DNA of 64,000 nt from NCBI RefSeq assembly GCF_000308715.1, contig NZ_BAGH01000418.1, forward strand, positions 1 through 64,000, written 5' to 3'. The notes below the pieces were generated by a model that was not told the origin of the DNA, searched no databases, and saw nothing but the letters and a program-made list of their open reading frames with translations. This DNA is from Nocardia tenerifensis NBRC 101015 (GTDB taxonomy: Bacteria; Actinomycetota; Actinomycetes; Mycobacteriales; Mycobacteriaceae). The position numbers were made by a program, and so were the translations under genes. Each line of letters opens with the position of its first letter. The stretch's first letter is position 1. Below, in pieces: positions 34,547 to 43,131 of the stretch.

Positions 34547-35077
34547 GTGGGGCACTCCCAGAAGTTGATCGGCCCGATGTCGCTGGTGTGGACGGTGGGC
34601 GTCGCGGTCGCGGCGGTGGCGTTCATGGCGGGCGTGCTGAACGTGGGGGCCGCGATAGCGCGCTGGACCGGTTCGCAAGTCGCCATGGCGCTGTTTCTGC
34701 CGATAAGCGTACTGCTGGGCGTGGGCGCGTGGATGCTCGTCCTGGCCGCCGCATGGCGGCTGCGTCGAAAGTTTTTGCGCCGGAACGGGTCCGAGGTGAC
34801 CGCGGTGGTGGTCGAGTCGGATCTGCGGCGCAAGTACGGTCGAAGCCTGCTCAACTTCGATGTGTGGCGGGTGACGGTGGAGGCCGAGTTTCCACATCCG
34901 GACTCGGGTGCGCAGGCCCGGGTCCGCAAGCAGTACTTCTATCCGCAATACCGTGAACTCGAAGCACGGGCGTTGACTGAGCGTCTCAGTGTTGGCTCCT
35001 CGATCGCCGTTGTCGTGCAGGGCAATTCGGCTTTGCTCGATGTTCCCAAACGACCGATCTGGGCCGACATCTGGTGA
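34547..35077 (+). CDS. DUF3592-like membrane protein
   Basis: A 176-residue protein with two hydrophobic segments (WTVGVAVAAVAFMAGVL at about 16-36 and VAMALFLPISVLLGVGA at about 45-65). A soluble beta-rich domain follows (SEVTAVVVESDLRRK, WRVTVEAEFPHP, SIAVVVQGNSALLDVP). The GSEVTAVVVES and VTVEAEFP strands resemble DUF3592 domains, which often sit in membrane protein tails. GTG 34547 has AAGGAG five bases upstream; the frame extends further to 34481. No function is assigned. Confidence 0.65.
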   Translation: MGHSQKLIGPMSLVWTVGVAVAAVAFMAGVLNVGAAIARWTGSQVAMALFLPISVLLGVGAWMLVLAAAWRLRRKFLRRNGSEVTAVVVESDLRRKYGRSLLNFDVWRVTVEAEFPHPDSGAQARVRKQYFYPQYRELEARALTERLSVGSSIAVVVQGNSALLDVPKRPIWADIW

Positions 35078-35131
35078 CCATGCGCCTGAATCGGTTGGGG
35101 GCGTTCGGTTGAACGCCCTCTGGTCGATCAC

Positions 35132-35542
35132 TCAGTCCAGGACCGCATATGCCTCTACTTCGACGAGCACGTCGGGTTCGAAGAGGTAGTCGACGCCGAT
35201 GGCGGAGACGGGTGGGAGGGGTTGGGGTAGGGCGAGTTCTTCTGCTACCTCTTCGATTCCGGCCAGGAAGGCAGGGTACTTGTCGGGGGTCCAGTGGGTG
35301 ACGAAGAAGCGGAGGCGGACTACGTCGGCGAAAGTGGCTCCGGCGCCGGATAATCCGCGGGCAGTGTTGCGAAGCGCTTGGGCCAGTTGGCCGGTGAGGT
35401 CGCCGGGGGCGACGGGGTTGCCGTCGGCGTCGCGGGCGATCTGGCCTGCCACGTGCACCTGGCGCGTGCCGGTGCCGATCGAGACGTGGTGGTACGGAAC
35501 GGGGGTGAACATGCCCTCGGGGGTGAGCAGCTGCACGGCCAT
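35132..35542 (-). CDS. RidA-family (YER057c/UK114) enamine deaminase-like protein
   Basis: A 136-residue RidA-type protein: PYHHVSIGTGTRQVHVAGQIARDADG start, LTGQLAQALRNTARGLSGAGATFADVVRLRFFVTHW and VEVEAYAVLD at the end (quoted in parts). The conserved Arg of the active site is not clearly in the classical position, so it may belong to an uncharacterised RidA subgroup. It is divergent from an HxlR regulator across 72 bases, a typical control arrangement. Substrate unknown; it may remove reactive imines. Confidence 0.85.
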   Translation of the reverse strand: MAVQLLTPEGMFTPVPYHHVSIGTGTRQVHVAGQIARDADGNPVAPGDLTGQLAQALRNTARGLSGAGATFADVVRLRFFVTHWTPDKYPAFLAGIEEVAEELALPQPLPPVSAIGVDYLFEPDVLVEVEAYAVLD

Positions 35543-35614
35543 GAAATGTCCCTTCTGCGTAGGTATCCGATGTCTACCTGGTGTCCCAAGGGAACTTCAA
35601 CGAGACTAGGTGTC

Positions 35615-35998
35615 ATGCAGGAAACCGCCGCGTCGTACTCGGACAGCCCGCAACTCACCGAACAGCACCGTGAACTGCTCGATCAGGTGCTCGACAAGTG
35701 GTCGCTGCAGGTGCTCGACGCGCTGTGCGGGTGCCCGCTGCGCTTCAACGAACTTCGTCGGGCGATCCCGGTGGTGACGCAGAAGTCGCTCACGGCCGCG
35801 CTGCGGCGGCTGGAGCGCAACGGAATGGTCGAGCGCGTGGTCACGAACACGCGACCGGTCGCCGTCGAGTACCGCATCACCCCGCTCGGCAAGACGTTGC
35901 AGGACCTCATCGACGCACTCCTGCGCTGGTCGACGCTCACCCTGCCCGAGGTCGAGCGCGCCCGCGAGCGCTTCGACGACCAGGCTGTCGCCGATTAA
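35615..35998 (+). CDS. HxlR-family winged-helix regulator
   Basis: A 127-residue HxlR protein: VLDKWSLQVLDALCGCPLRFNELRR, VTQKSLTAALRRLERNGMVER and EYRITPLGKTLQDLIDALLRW (in parts). The conserved Cys near residue 39 (LCGCPLRF) could act as a redox sensor, as in some HxlR/HypR proteins. ATG 35615 is the only start that fits the family. It is divergent from the RidA-like gene. The ECF41-type sigma gene follows 23 bases after its stop. Confidence 0.87.
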   Translation: MQETAASYSDSPQLTEQHRELLDQVLDKWSLQVLDALCGCPLRFNELRRAIPVVTQKSLTAALRRLERNGMVERVVTNTRPVAVEYRITPLGKTLQDLIDALLRWSTLTLPEVERARERFDDQAVAD

Positions 35999-36021
35999 TC
36001 GCGATAGTCGAGCATGGAGCG

Positions 36022-36960
36022 ATGAGTACGCGCGAGGCCGATCTGTTCGAGAGCTACCGGGGCCGGCTGGAGGCGATCGCCTACCGGCTGCTCGGGTCGG
36101 CCGGCGACGCGGAGGACATCGTGCAGGAGACGTTCCTGCGCTGGCACGCGGCGGACCGGTCGCTGATCGAGACGCCGGAGGCGTGGCTGACGAAGGTGCT
36201 CACCAATCTCTGCCTCAATCAGCTCACCTCGGCCCGGATGCGGCGGGAATCGTATGTGGGCCAATGGCTGCCGGAGCCGGTCCTGGCCGGTGACCGGATG
36301 CTCGGCCCGGCCGACACCGCCGAACAGCGCGAGTCGGTCTCGCTCGCGATGCTCACGCTGATGGAGCGGCTCTCGCCCAACGAGCGCGTGGTGTACGTGC
36401 TGCGCGAGGCGTTCGGGTACGCGCACCGCGAGATCGCGGACATTCTCGACCTCACCGAGGCGAACTGTCAGCAGCTCTACCGGCGGGCCAAGCAGCATGT
36501 GAGCACCGATCGGTCCCGCGTCGAGGTCGACGCGGCGACGGCGCGCAGGGTGGTCGAGGAGTTTCTCGCCGCGGCGCTCAGCGGCGACACCGAGCCGCTG
36601 GTACGGCTGCTCACCGACGGCGCGGTGAGCGTCGCGGACGGCGGCGGACGGTTGCCCGCGCGCAAGATCCCGGTCGTCGGCGCGTTCGACATCGCGCGGT
36701 ACCTGCGCCATGTGTTCCAGCCGACCCCCGCCAAGCGCGCCTTCGTCGGCGACGACGCCGTCTTCTACGCGGTCGTCGCCAACGGCGCTCCCGCGCTGCT
36801 CGTCGAGGTGGGTGGGCGGGTCTACGGCGTCATCGGCCTCGAGCCGGGGCCCGACGGCGTCGCGGCGATTCATATCCAGGTCAACCCCGACAAGCTGGCG
36901 CACATCACCCGCCAGTGGTCGGCCACCGGGCCGCACGAGCCACTTGATCGGAAGTGGTGA
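36022..36960 (+). CDS. ECF41-type sigma factor (SigJ-like) with SnoaL-like C domain
   Basis: A 312-residue sigma factor. Region 2 (ESYRGRLEAIAYRLLGSAGDAEDIVQETFLRW) and region 4 (RLSPNERVVYVLREAFGYAHREIADIL, NCQQLYRRAKQHV) are intact. The last about 120 residues form a SnoaL/NTF2-like domain (VVEEFLAAALSGDTEPLV, GAFDIARYLRHVF) that in the ECF41 group contacts the core and controls activity instead of a classic anti-sigma factor. ATG 36022 is the clear start. ECF41 genes usually sit next to an oxidoreductase, epimerase or carboxymuconolactone decarboxylase, and an NDH-2-like flavoprotein follows here. Trigger unknown. Confidence 0.9.
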   Translation: MSTREADLFESYRGRLEAIAYRLLGSAGDAEDIVQETFLRWHAADRSLIETPEAWLTKVLTNLCLNQLTSARMRRESYVGQWLPEPVLAGDRMLGPADTAEQRESVSLAMLTLMERLSPNERVVYVLREAFGYAHREIADILDLTEANCQQLYRRAKQHVSTDRSRVEVDAATARRVVEEFLAAALSGDTEPLVRLLTDGAVSVADGGGRLPARKIPVVGAFDIARYLRHVFQPTPAKRAFVGDDAVFYAVVANGAPALLVEVGGRVYGVIGLEPGPDGVAAIHIQVNPDKLAHITRQWSATGPHEPLDRKW

Positions 36961-37041
36961 GCCACATCACAACCGGGACCTGTCAGGGTTCGCGCCGCTG
37001 TCCTGTTCAGGAGGTGAGTGCAACCCAGATAGGAGCTCGTC

Positions 37042-38229
37042 ATGAAGCATCGCATTGTCGTCCTCGGAGCCGGGTACGCCGGAGGCATCACCGCGGGCCG
37101 CCTCGCCAAGCGGCTGCACCGCGACGACGTCGAGATCACCCTGGTGAACGCCGACCCCGAGTTCGTCGAGCGGGTGCGGATGCACCAGCTCGCGAGCGGG
37201 CAGGAGCTGCCGGCGCGCCCGCTGCGAGAGATGTTCGCGCGCACCGGCGTACGGGTCGTGGTGGCGCGGGTCGCCGAGGTCGACGTCGACGGCAAGACGG
37301 TCGATCTCGTCGACGAGGACGGCGCCGAGACGCTCGGCTACGACACCCTCGTCTACGCCCTGGGCAGCACGATCGCCGACTACGGCGTCCCCGGTGTCCG
37401 CGAGTACGCCAGCCATGTCGCGAGCAAGCAGGCCGCGCTGCGGCTGCGCGCGCGACTGAACGAGTTGACCACCGGTGCGACCGTCCTGGTCGTCGGCGGC
37501 GGCCTCACCGGTATCGAGGCGGCCACCGAGATCGCCGAGGCCCGGCCGAATCTCGCGGTCGCCATCGCCGCGCGCGGCGGGGTCGGCGACTGGCTGCACG
37601 AGAAGGCGCAGCGGCACCTGCGTCGCTCCTTCGACCGGCTCGGCATCACGGTGCACGAGAATGTCGACGTCATGCGCGTCGAGGAGAACGGTGTGAGCAC
37701 CGGCGCGGGCGAGCTGATCGCGGCCGACCTGACGGTCTGGACGGCGGGTTTCACCGTGCACCCGATCGCGGCCGCCACCACGCTGACGGTGTCGGACACC
37801 GGCCGGATCGTCGTCGACGCCACCATGCGCTCGGTCTCGCACCCCGATGTCTACGCCGTCGGCGACGCCGGCTTCGCGATCGGCGTCGGCGGCGAACCGC
37901 TGCGGATGGGCTGCGCCACCGCGAGCCCGATGGCGTGGCTGGCCGCCGACGCCTTGGCCGCGCGGCTGACCGGACGCGAGGTTCCCGACGCCCCCATCGG
38001 TTATGCGACGCAATGCATCAGCCTCGGCCGCCGCGACGCCATCGTCCAGAAGGTGACCCCCGCCGATCAGCCGACATCCACCGTCTTGACGGGCCGATTC
38101 GCCGCCCGCGTCAAGAATCTCATCTGCGCGGGCGCGGCCTGGAGCGTCGCCCACCCGACCATGCTGATGCCGAGCCGCCGCCGTCACCTCGCGACAACCG
38201 ACGCGGCCTCGACCCCGGCCGAGGTCTAG
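37042..38229 (+). CDS. NAD(P)/FAD-dependent oxidoreductase, NDH-2-like
   Basis: A 395-residue two-dinucleotide-domain flavoprotein. VVLGAGYAGGITAGRLA binds FAD, VLVVGGGLTGIEAATEIAE binds NAD(P)H, and VYAVGDAGFAIG is the FAD-ribityl motif. The pattern resembles type II NADH dehydrogenases and related ferredoxin reductases. ATG 37042 follows TAGGAG. It lies 81 bases downstream of the ECF41-type sigma gene and is probably its target, as is usual for this group. No CXXC redox pair or clear membrane anchor is seen. Confidence 0.87.
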   Translation: MKHRIVVLGAGYAGGITAGRLAKRLHRDDVEITLVNADPEFVERVRMHQLASGQELPARPLREMFARTGVRVVVARVAEVDVDGKTVDLVDEDGAETLGYDTLVYALGSTIADYGVPGVREYASHVASKQAALRLRARLNELTTGATVLVVGGGLTGIEAATEIAEARPNLAVAIAARGGVGDWLHEKAQRHLRRSFDRLGITVHENVDVMRVEENGVSTGAGELIAADLTVWTAGFTVHPIAAATTLTVSDTGRIVVDATMRSVSHPDVYAVGDAGFAIGVGGEPLRMGCATASPMAWLAADALAARLTGREVPDAPIGYATQCISLGRRDAIVQKVTPADQPTSTVLTGRFAARVKNLICAGAAWSVAHPTMLMPSRRRHLATTDAASTPAEV

Positions 38230-38236
38230 GACGGCC

Positions 38237-41200
38237 TCATCGAGGCGGCGGCAGAGAGGCCACCTGGATGAGTTGCGGGTCTTGGGACCGCGTGACCAGG
38301 GTGCCACGCCCCGGCGGGAGCGGGGTGGCGCGCAGGTCGGCGGTGAAGGGCTTGCCCTCTTCGGCCGGGGCGCTCATGAGCAGGGCGGCGGCGGACACCT
38401 CGCGCAGCCTGCCCAGCAGGGTGCCGTGCAGCGCCCTGGCCAGGCCGGTCGACCGGCGCGCGACGACCAGGTGCAGGCCGAGATCGGCTGCGGCGGGCAG
38501 GAATTCGAGCAGCGGCTCGAGCGGGTCGGCGCCGTCGGTCACGATCAGATCGTGGTCGTCGACGACGACGTAGCACTCCGGGCCGGACCACCAGCCGCGC
38601 TCACGCAGCTGGTTCGGGCCGACCTCGGGGCCGGGCACGCGGGCGGCGAGCGTGCGGCACAGCGCGTCGATCGCGTCCGGCACCGCCGCCGCCGAGGCGC
38701 AGTAGGCGGTCAATCGGCGCGGGTCCACCGCGTCGAGCAGGGTGCGCCGGTAGTCGATCAGCAGGATCTCGGCCTGCTCGCGAGTCGAGTTCTCGGCGAT
38801 GCCGAGCAGGATGTTGTGCAGCAGCGTGGTTTTGCCGCAGCCCTGATCGGCGAAGGCCATGAGGTGCGGTTGCGCGTCGAAATCCAGGACCAGCGGCGAC
38901 AATTCGTTCTCGCCGAGGCCGACGGCCAGATGCGTCGCGTCCTGCGCGACACCGGCGTGCAGGGCCGCGCGCAGCACCTGGGCGCGCGGAATCTCCAGCG
39001 GCAGCAGGCGAACCTCCGGCGCCCGCCGGGTCCCATAGATCGTGCGCAGCCGCCGGGCGGCCTCGGCGACCCCAGTGGACAGCTGCTTCGGATCGGTGTC
39101 GGAGTCCAGCCGGGGCAGCGCGATGAGCAGATGCAATTTGTCCGGGGAGAGCCCGCGCCCGGGACGATCCGGCGGCACGGTACCGGCGGCCTGACGATCC
39201 AGCTGGGAGTCGGCGGGGTCGCCGAGCCGCAGCTCGATCAGGGTGCCCGCCACGTCGGGCAGCGCGAGCCGGGTCCTGGTCCACGGCGGCAGCGTGACCA
39301 CGACATGGACACCGAGGCGTGGCCCCTGCGTCGCGATCGTGATGATCGTCTGCTCGAGCGCCGGATAGTCCTGTTGCACAACGTCGAATCCGTCGACGAG
39401 CAGAAATACATCACCGTAGGCGTCCGCCGAGATCGGTTCGGCCGCTCGCTTTTCCGGCGGCAACTCCGCCACTCGTGCCTTGCGCGAACGGAACTCACGC
39501 ATCGACACGAGCCCGAGTTCGTGGAACCGCTGCTCCCTGCGGCCGACGAGGGCGGCCACCTCGGCTACGGTGCGGCGCACCCGATCCGAGTCGCGCCGCC
39601 CGGCGACGGACCCGACATGCGGGAACTCGGCCAGCCCGGCCAGCGCGCCGCCCATGTCCAGGCAGTAGAACTGCACCTGCTCCGGCGTGTGCGTGGCCGC
39701 GGCGGCCACCACCAGCGTCCGCAGCGCGGTCGACTTCCCCGACCGCGGGCCGCCGACGATCGCCAGGTGCCCCGTGCTGTCCGACAGGTCGGCGAACAGC
39801 ACGTCGCGGTAGTGCCCGCGCGGTACGTCGACGACGCCGATCGGCAGCCGCAGCAACCCGGCCTGCTCCGTCACCGACGGCGTATCCCGCTGGCGCAGCA
39901 GCATTCCCACGGTCGGTGAGTCGCCGAGCGGATCGGTCCACACCACATGCGCGGCGGAGCCGTGGCCGCCGAGAGCCACCGCGAGCGACTCCGACACCGG
40001 ACGATCGACCGGTCCCGCGCCGCCGGAGATCGACGGGCCGGGCCCGGAGGCGTACGCGGTCCGGAAACGCGTCACGGCTCCGGTGCCGATGCGCAGATAT
40101 CCGTACCCGGGTATCCGGGGCAGGTGATAGGCGTCGGTGGTGCCCAGCACAAGCCGGGACTCGGCGGCCGAAAAGGTGCGCAGCGCAATGCGATACGAGA
40201 GATAGGTGTCCAGCGCGCGCAGCCGCCATTCGTCGGGCCGCTGCGTGCCGAGCAGCAGGTGCATGCCGAGCGACCGGCCGAGCCGCCCGATCCGGACCAG
40301 CACGTCGACGAATGTCGAAGTCCCCGAGAGCAACTCGACGAACTCCTCGATCACGATCACCAGCGCGGGCAGCGGCGGCAGCGGCGCGCCGCCGGCCCGT
40401 GCCTGCTCGTACTCGCCGATCGTGGTGTACGGGCCGCTGTCCTCGAGATGCCTGCGCCGCCGGTCGATCTCGCCGTCGAGCACGTCCTGCAGGCGTTCGC
40501 GCAGATAGAGATCCTGCTCCACGTCGCGGACATGCCCGGCGAGGTGCCGCAGGCTGGCTAACGGCTGGAACGTCGCACCGTTCTTGAAGTCGACGAGCAG
40601 GAAGTTCACCCGCTCCGGGCCGTGATGCAGCGCCAGTCCGAGCACGATGGTGCGCAGCAGCTCCGATTTTCCCGAGCCGGTCGCGCCGACCACCAGTCCG
40701 TGCGGGCCCATGCCGCCCTCGGCCCCCTGTTTGAGATCGAGCAGCACCGGGTCGCCCGGGCGCGTCGCACCGATGGGTATTCGCAACGCGTCCCGCGGCG
40801 CGCGCTCACCCCACCAGTGGTCGATATCGAGCGCGGAGATGTCGCCGAGGCCGTGCAGCGCGGCGAAACTCGCCTCGACCTCCGGCCCCGCCGAGCCGGC
40901 GCCTGCCCCCTCGGTCGTGTGCCGCGCTCGCACCCGGGCGACCAGGTCGGCCGCGCCGTCGGTCATGTCGTCCACCATCCGGGGGTCCGCGGGCGGCTCG
41001 CGAATGTCGGGCACCGCGATGCGGAACGGCTGCTGCTGGTGCAGCGCCCACCCCGGCCCCTCCGGCAGGCGCACGGCAAGCTCCGGATCGATGTGCGAAT
41101 CGCGAGGCTGGTGCATGCGCAGCTCGATCTGCACGGCCAGCAGCCGCACCATCCAGTCCGGCACCTCGCTCCAATCCCGGACGGTGGCGACCACGTGCAC

Positions 41201-42586
41201 GGCATACTCCGGCCCGGTGTCGGCTATGCGGCGCACCGTCTCCTGGATTCTCGGCAGCAGCTCGGCGAAGTCCTCCCAGCGGTCGAGGACCAGGAACAGA
41301 TCCGGCACCGGGCTCTCGGGCAGCGTGGCCCGAACCGCCCGCAGGCTGGTCGGCGAGTCGATGTTGTGCTTGCGGTACAACCGCTTTCGGCGGCCGATCT
41401 CCTCCATCATGCGCTGCAGCAGCTCGGCGACCTGCTCGGGCTCGTCGTCGCAGACGACGTCCGCGACGTGCGGCAGTTCGCGCATCGAGCCGAGACGATT
41501 GCTGGACTCGAGCACGTGCACGCGCGCCTCGTCGGGCGAGTGGGTCAGCGCGAGCGAGGCCACCACCGTGCGCAGCAGGGTGCTCTTGCCGGAACCGGCG
41601 CGCCCCACGACGAGCAGGCCGTTGTCCGGCCCGGCGAACTCGAGCTGCACGATGTCGCCCGCGGTGCCGTCCGGCCTGCGCTGCCTGCCGATCGGCACCG
41701 CCAATCTGCCGGTGCCCCACCAGTTCTCCGCGCGCAGGCCCGAATCGTCGACCTGCTCCAGCCGGCCGAGCAGGCTGCCGAGCAGCACACGATCGCCGCC
41801 GTCGCCTGCGCCCGCCGTGCGGCGGCGCGTGCGCGCGATGTAGACCTCGTCCTTCAGAAAACCGTAGTGGTTCGGGGTCTGCCGGTCGGTGCGGCGACGC
41901 ACCTCGTCGTAGACGTGGGTCCACAGATCGTGGGTGCTGATCTGCCCGGTGCCGCTGCCGGCCAGCCCATTGCTGGTGATGCCGTTGACGATCGCCGAGG
42001 TGAACATCGACAGCGGCACGGAATCGTCCGCGGCGGAACGCACTCCGTCCTCGGCGATCTGCACGCCGGTGCAGGCGGTCATCACGCAGATCCCGTCGCC
42101 GGTGCCGAGGAACTGCCCGACGCCGTCGTCCTGGCCGTCGACCGCCTTGATCACGTCGTTGCCGAAGAACGCGCCGCTGTAGCAGCAATCGAGCAGGATG
42201 ATCTTGGCCGTGGCGCTCGACTCGTGGATCAGTTCCTTGATGAACGCCGAGGACACCGCGGAGCTGCTCGGCAGATTCGGGTCGGTGTTGCAGGCGGCGA
42301 GATACAGGTTGCGGCTGGTCCGGAAGCCGTGGCCGGAGTAGTAGAACAGCACGAGATCCTCCGGCCCGGCGCCGCGGAACAGCCGCTCGATGCCGCGCTC
42401 GATCTCCGTCTTCGACTCGTTGACCAGGATCTCGGCCGGTTGGAAGGCGCCGATGCTGGGGTCGTGCAACAGGTTTCGCAGCTCACGGGCGTCCGAGACG
42501 GGTGCGTAGAGCTGGGCGATCGACGGCGAGTGGAAGGTGTCGTTGGCGACGAACAGCGCGATCCGGCGGCCCCGGGGGCTAGTCAT
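38237..42586 (-). CDS. Caspase-like protease fused to four FtsK/EccC-type ATPase domains
   Basis: A 1449-residue protein. Residues about 1-255 form a caspase (C14) domain with catalytic His86 in YYSGHGFR and Cys135 in LLDCCYSG. Four P-loop domains follow, with Walker A motifs near 328-336 (VGRAGSGKST), 633-641 (VGATGSGKSE), 944-952 (VGGPRSGKST) and 1246-1253 (ADQGCGKTT). Walker B strands are LFLVLDRW, LVIVIEEF, VFLLVDGF and CYVVVDD. The second domain has the EccC-D1-like LVDFKNGATF. ESX EccC proteins carry three such domains, so an extra one has been added. ATG 42586 overlaps the EACC1 stop by eight bases, tying the two products together. The caspase-EACC1 pairing is known from actinobacterial conflict systems; the output is unknown. 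Confidence 0.9.
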   Translation of the reverse strand: MTSPRGRRIALFVANDTFHSPSIAQLYAPVSDARELRNLLHDPSIGAFQPAEILVNESKTEIERGIERLFRGAGPEDLVLFYYSGHGFRTSRNLYLAACNTDPNLPSSSAVSSAFIKELIHESSATAKIILLDCCYSGAFFGNDVIKAVDGQDDGVGQFLGTGDGICVMTACTGVQIAEDGVRSAADDSVPLSMFTSAIVNGITSNGLAGSGTGQISTHDLWTHVYDEVRRRTDRQTPNHYGFLKDEVYIARTRRRTAGAGDGGDRVLLGSLLGRLEQVDDSGLRAENWWGTGRLAVPIGRQRRPDGTAGDIVQLEFAGPDNGLLVVGRAGSGKSTLLRTVVASLALTHSPDEARVHVLESSNRLGSMRELPHVADVVCDDEPEQVAELLQRMMEEIGRRKRLYRKHNIDSPTSLRAVRATLPESPVPDLFLVLDRWEDFAELLPRIQETVRRIADTGPEYAVHVVATVRDWSEVPDWMVRLLAVQIELRMHQPRDSHIDPELAVRLPEGPGWALHQQQPFRIAVPDIREPPADPRMVDDMTDGAADLVARVRARHTTEGAGAGSAGPEVEASFAALHGLGDISALDIDHWWGERAPRDALRIPIGATRPGDPVLLDLKQGAEGGMGPHGLVVGATGSGKSELLRTIVLGLALHHGPERVNFLLVDFKNGATFQPLASLRHLAGHVRDVEQDLYLRERLQDVLDGEIDRRRRHLEDSGPYTTIGEYEQARAGGAPLPPLPALVIVIEEFVELLSGTSTFVDVLVRIGRLGRSLGMHLLLGTQRPDEWRLRALDTYLSYRIALRTFSAAESRLVLGTTDAYHLPRIPGYGYLRIGTGAVTRFRTAYASGPGPSISGGAGPVDRPVSESLAVALGGHGSAAHVVWTDPLGDSPTVGMLLRQRDTPSVTEQAGLLRLPIGVVDVPRGHYRDVLFADLSDSTGHLAIVGGPRSGKSTALRTLVVAAAATHTPEQVQFYCLDMGGALAGLAEFPHVGSVAGRRDSDRVRRTVAEVAALVGRREQRFHELGLVSMREFRSRKARVAELPPEKRAAEPISADAYGDVFLLVDGFDVVQQDYPALEQTIITIATQGPRLGVHVVVTLPPWTRTRLALPDVAGTLIELRLGDPADSQLDRQAAGTVPPDRPGRGLSPDKLHLLIALPRLDSDTDPKQLSTGVAEAARRLRTIYGTRRAPEVRLLPLEIPRAQVLRAALHAGVAQDATHLAVGLGENELSPLVLDFDAQPHLMAFADQGCGKTTLLHNILLGIAENSTREQAEILLIDYRRTLLDAVDPRRLTAYCASAAAVPDAIDALCRTLAARVPGPEVGPNQLRERGWWSGPECYVVVDDHDLIVTDGADPLEPLLEFLPAAADLGLHLVVARRSTGLARALHGTLLGRLREVSAAALLMSAPAEEGKPFTADLRATPLPPGRGTLVTRSQDPQLIQVASLPPPR

Positions 42587-42947
42587 CGGCTAAGAGACCC
42601 CGCAACTGGTCGACGAGGTCGTCGACCTGCCCGTCCGTCGGCCGCACGATGGTGACGCGGCGGTCGCCGTTGCGCACCGTCACCGACTCGGCGCGGCCGC
42701 GCGCCAGGAACCGCAGGACGATATCGCGGATCGCCCAGGCGGTGGTGCCGAGCGCGCCCCCGGACACCAGCAACTGGCCGACCTCGATCGCGGTACCGGA
42801 TTTGGTGCCGGGACTACCGGCCGTCGTCGCCGTGCCGACGCGCACGCCGGAGATCTCCCGTAGCTCGTCGGCGAGTTCGTCGGTCAGCCGATCGAGTCGC
42901 CGTGTGTCTCCCGGACCGACCGTGACGATGAACAACAAGTCGGCCAT
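42579..42947 (-). CDS. EACC1 (effector-associated constant component 1)
   Basis: A 122-residue protein with LLFIVTVGPGDTRRLDRLTDEL at the start, GTKSGTAIEVGQLLVSGGALG, then IRDIVLRFLARGRAESVTV and RRVTIVRPTDGQVDDLVDQL. This is the pattern of the effector-associated constant component 1 described in ternary conflict systems, with one hydrophobic helix that may contact the membrane or a partner. ATG 42947 has GGGGAGGC just upstream. Its stop lies inside the start of the caspase-ATPase gene. It is thought to be a constant partner of variable effectors; the biochemical role is unknown. Confidence 0.85.
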   Translation of the reverse strand: MADLLFIVTVGPGDTRRLDRLTDELADELREISGVRVGTATTAGSPGTKSGTAIEVGQLLVSGGALGTTAWAIRDIVLRFLARGRAESVTVRNGDRRVTIVRPTDGQVDDLVDQLRGLLADD

Positions 42948-43131
42948 GGCTTTGCCTCCCCGCTTCGCCCGCCGCCTGTGCGGCGCAACGCCATTCTAGC
43001 CAGCGGCGCACCCGCGAAGAGGGCAAACGATCGGCAGTCTCGCGGCTCGCGCAGAACGCCGGCTCAGGTGTCGTATCGCGTTATCGTGACTTTGCGCCGA
43101 GAACCGACGTAGATCGCGGGGGCAGTACATC

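Noticed and set aside
36981-37041. ECF41-type promoter before the flavoprotein gene
   Set aside because: TGTCAGG resembles the -35 element, but no CGTC -10 element lies at the expected distance.
36954-38573. 539-codon plus-strand frame over the flavoprotein gene
   Set aside because: Very Arg-rich and without motifs; the overlapping frame encodes a recognisable flavoprotein.
38237-42586. ESX (type VII) secretion cluster
   Set aside because: The ATPase domains are EccC-like, but no EccB, EccD, EccE, WXG100, PE or PPE gene is present nearby.
38273-42655. Long plus-strand frames opposite the caspase-ATPase gene
   Set aside because: They mirror the strongly coding minus strand and lack any family pattern.
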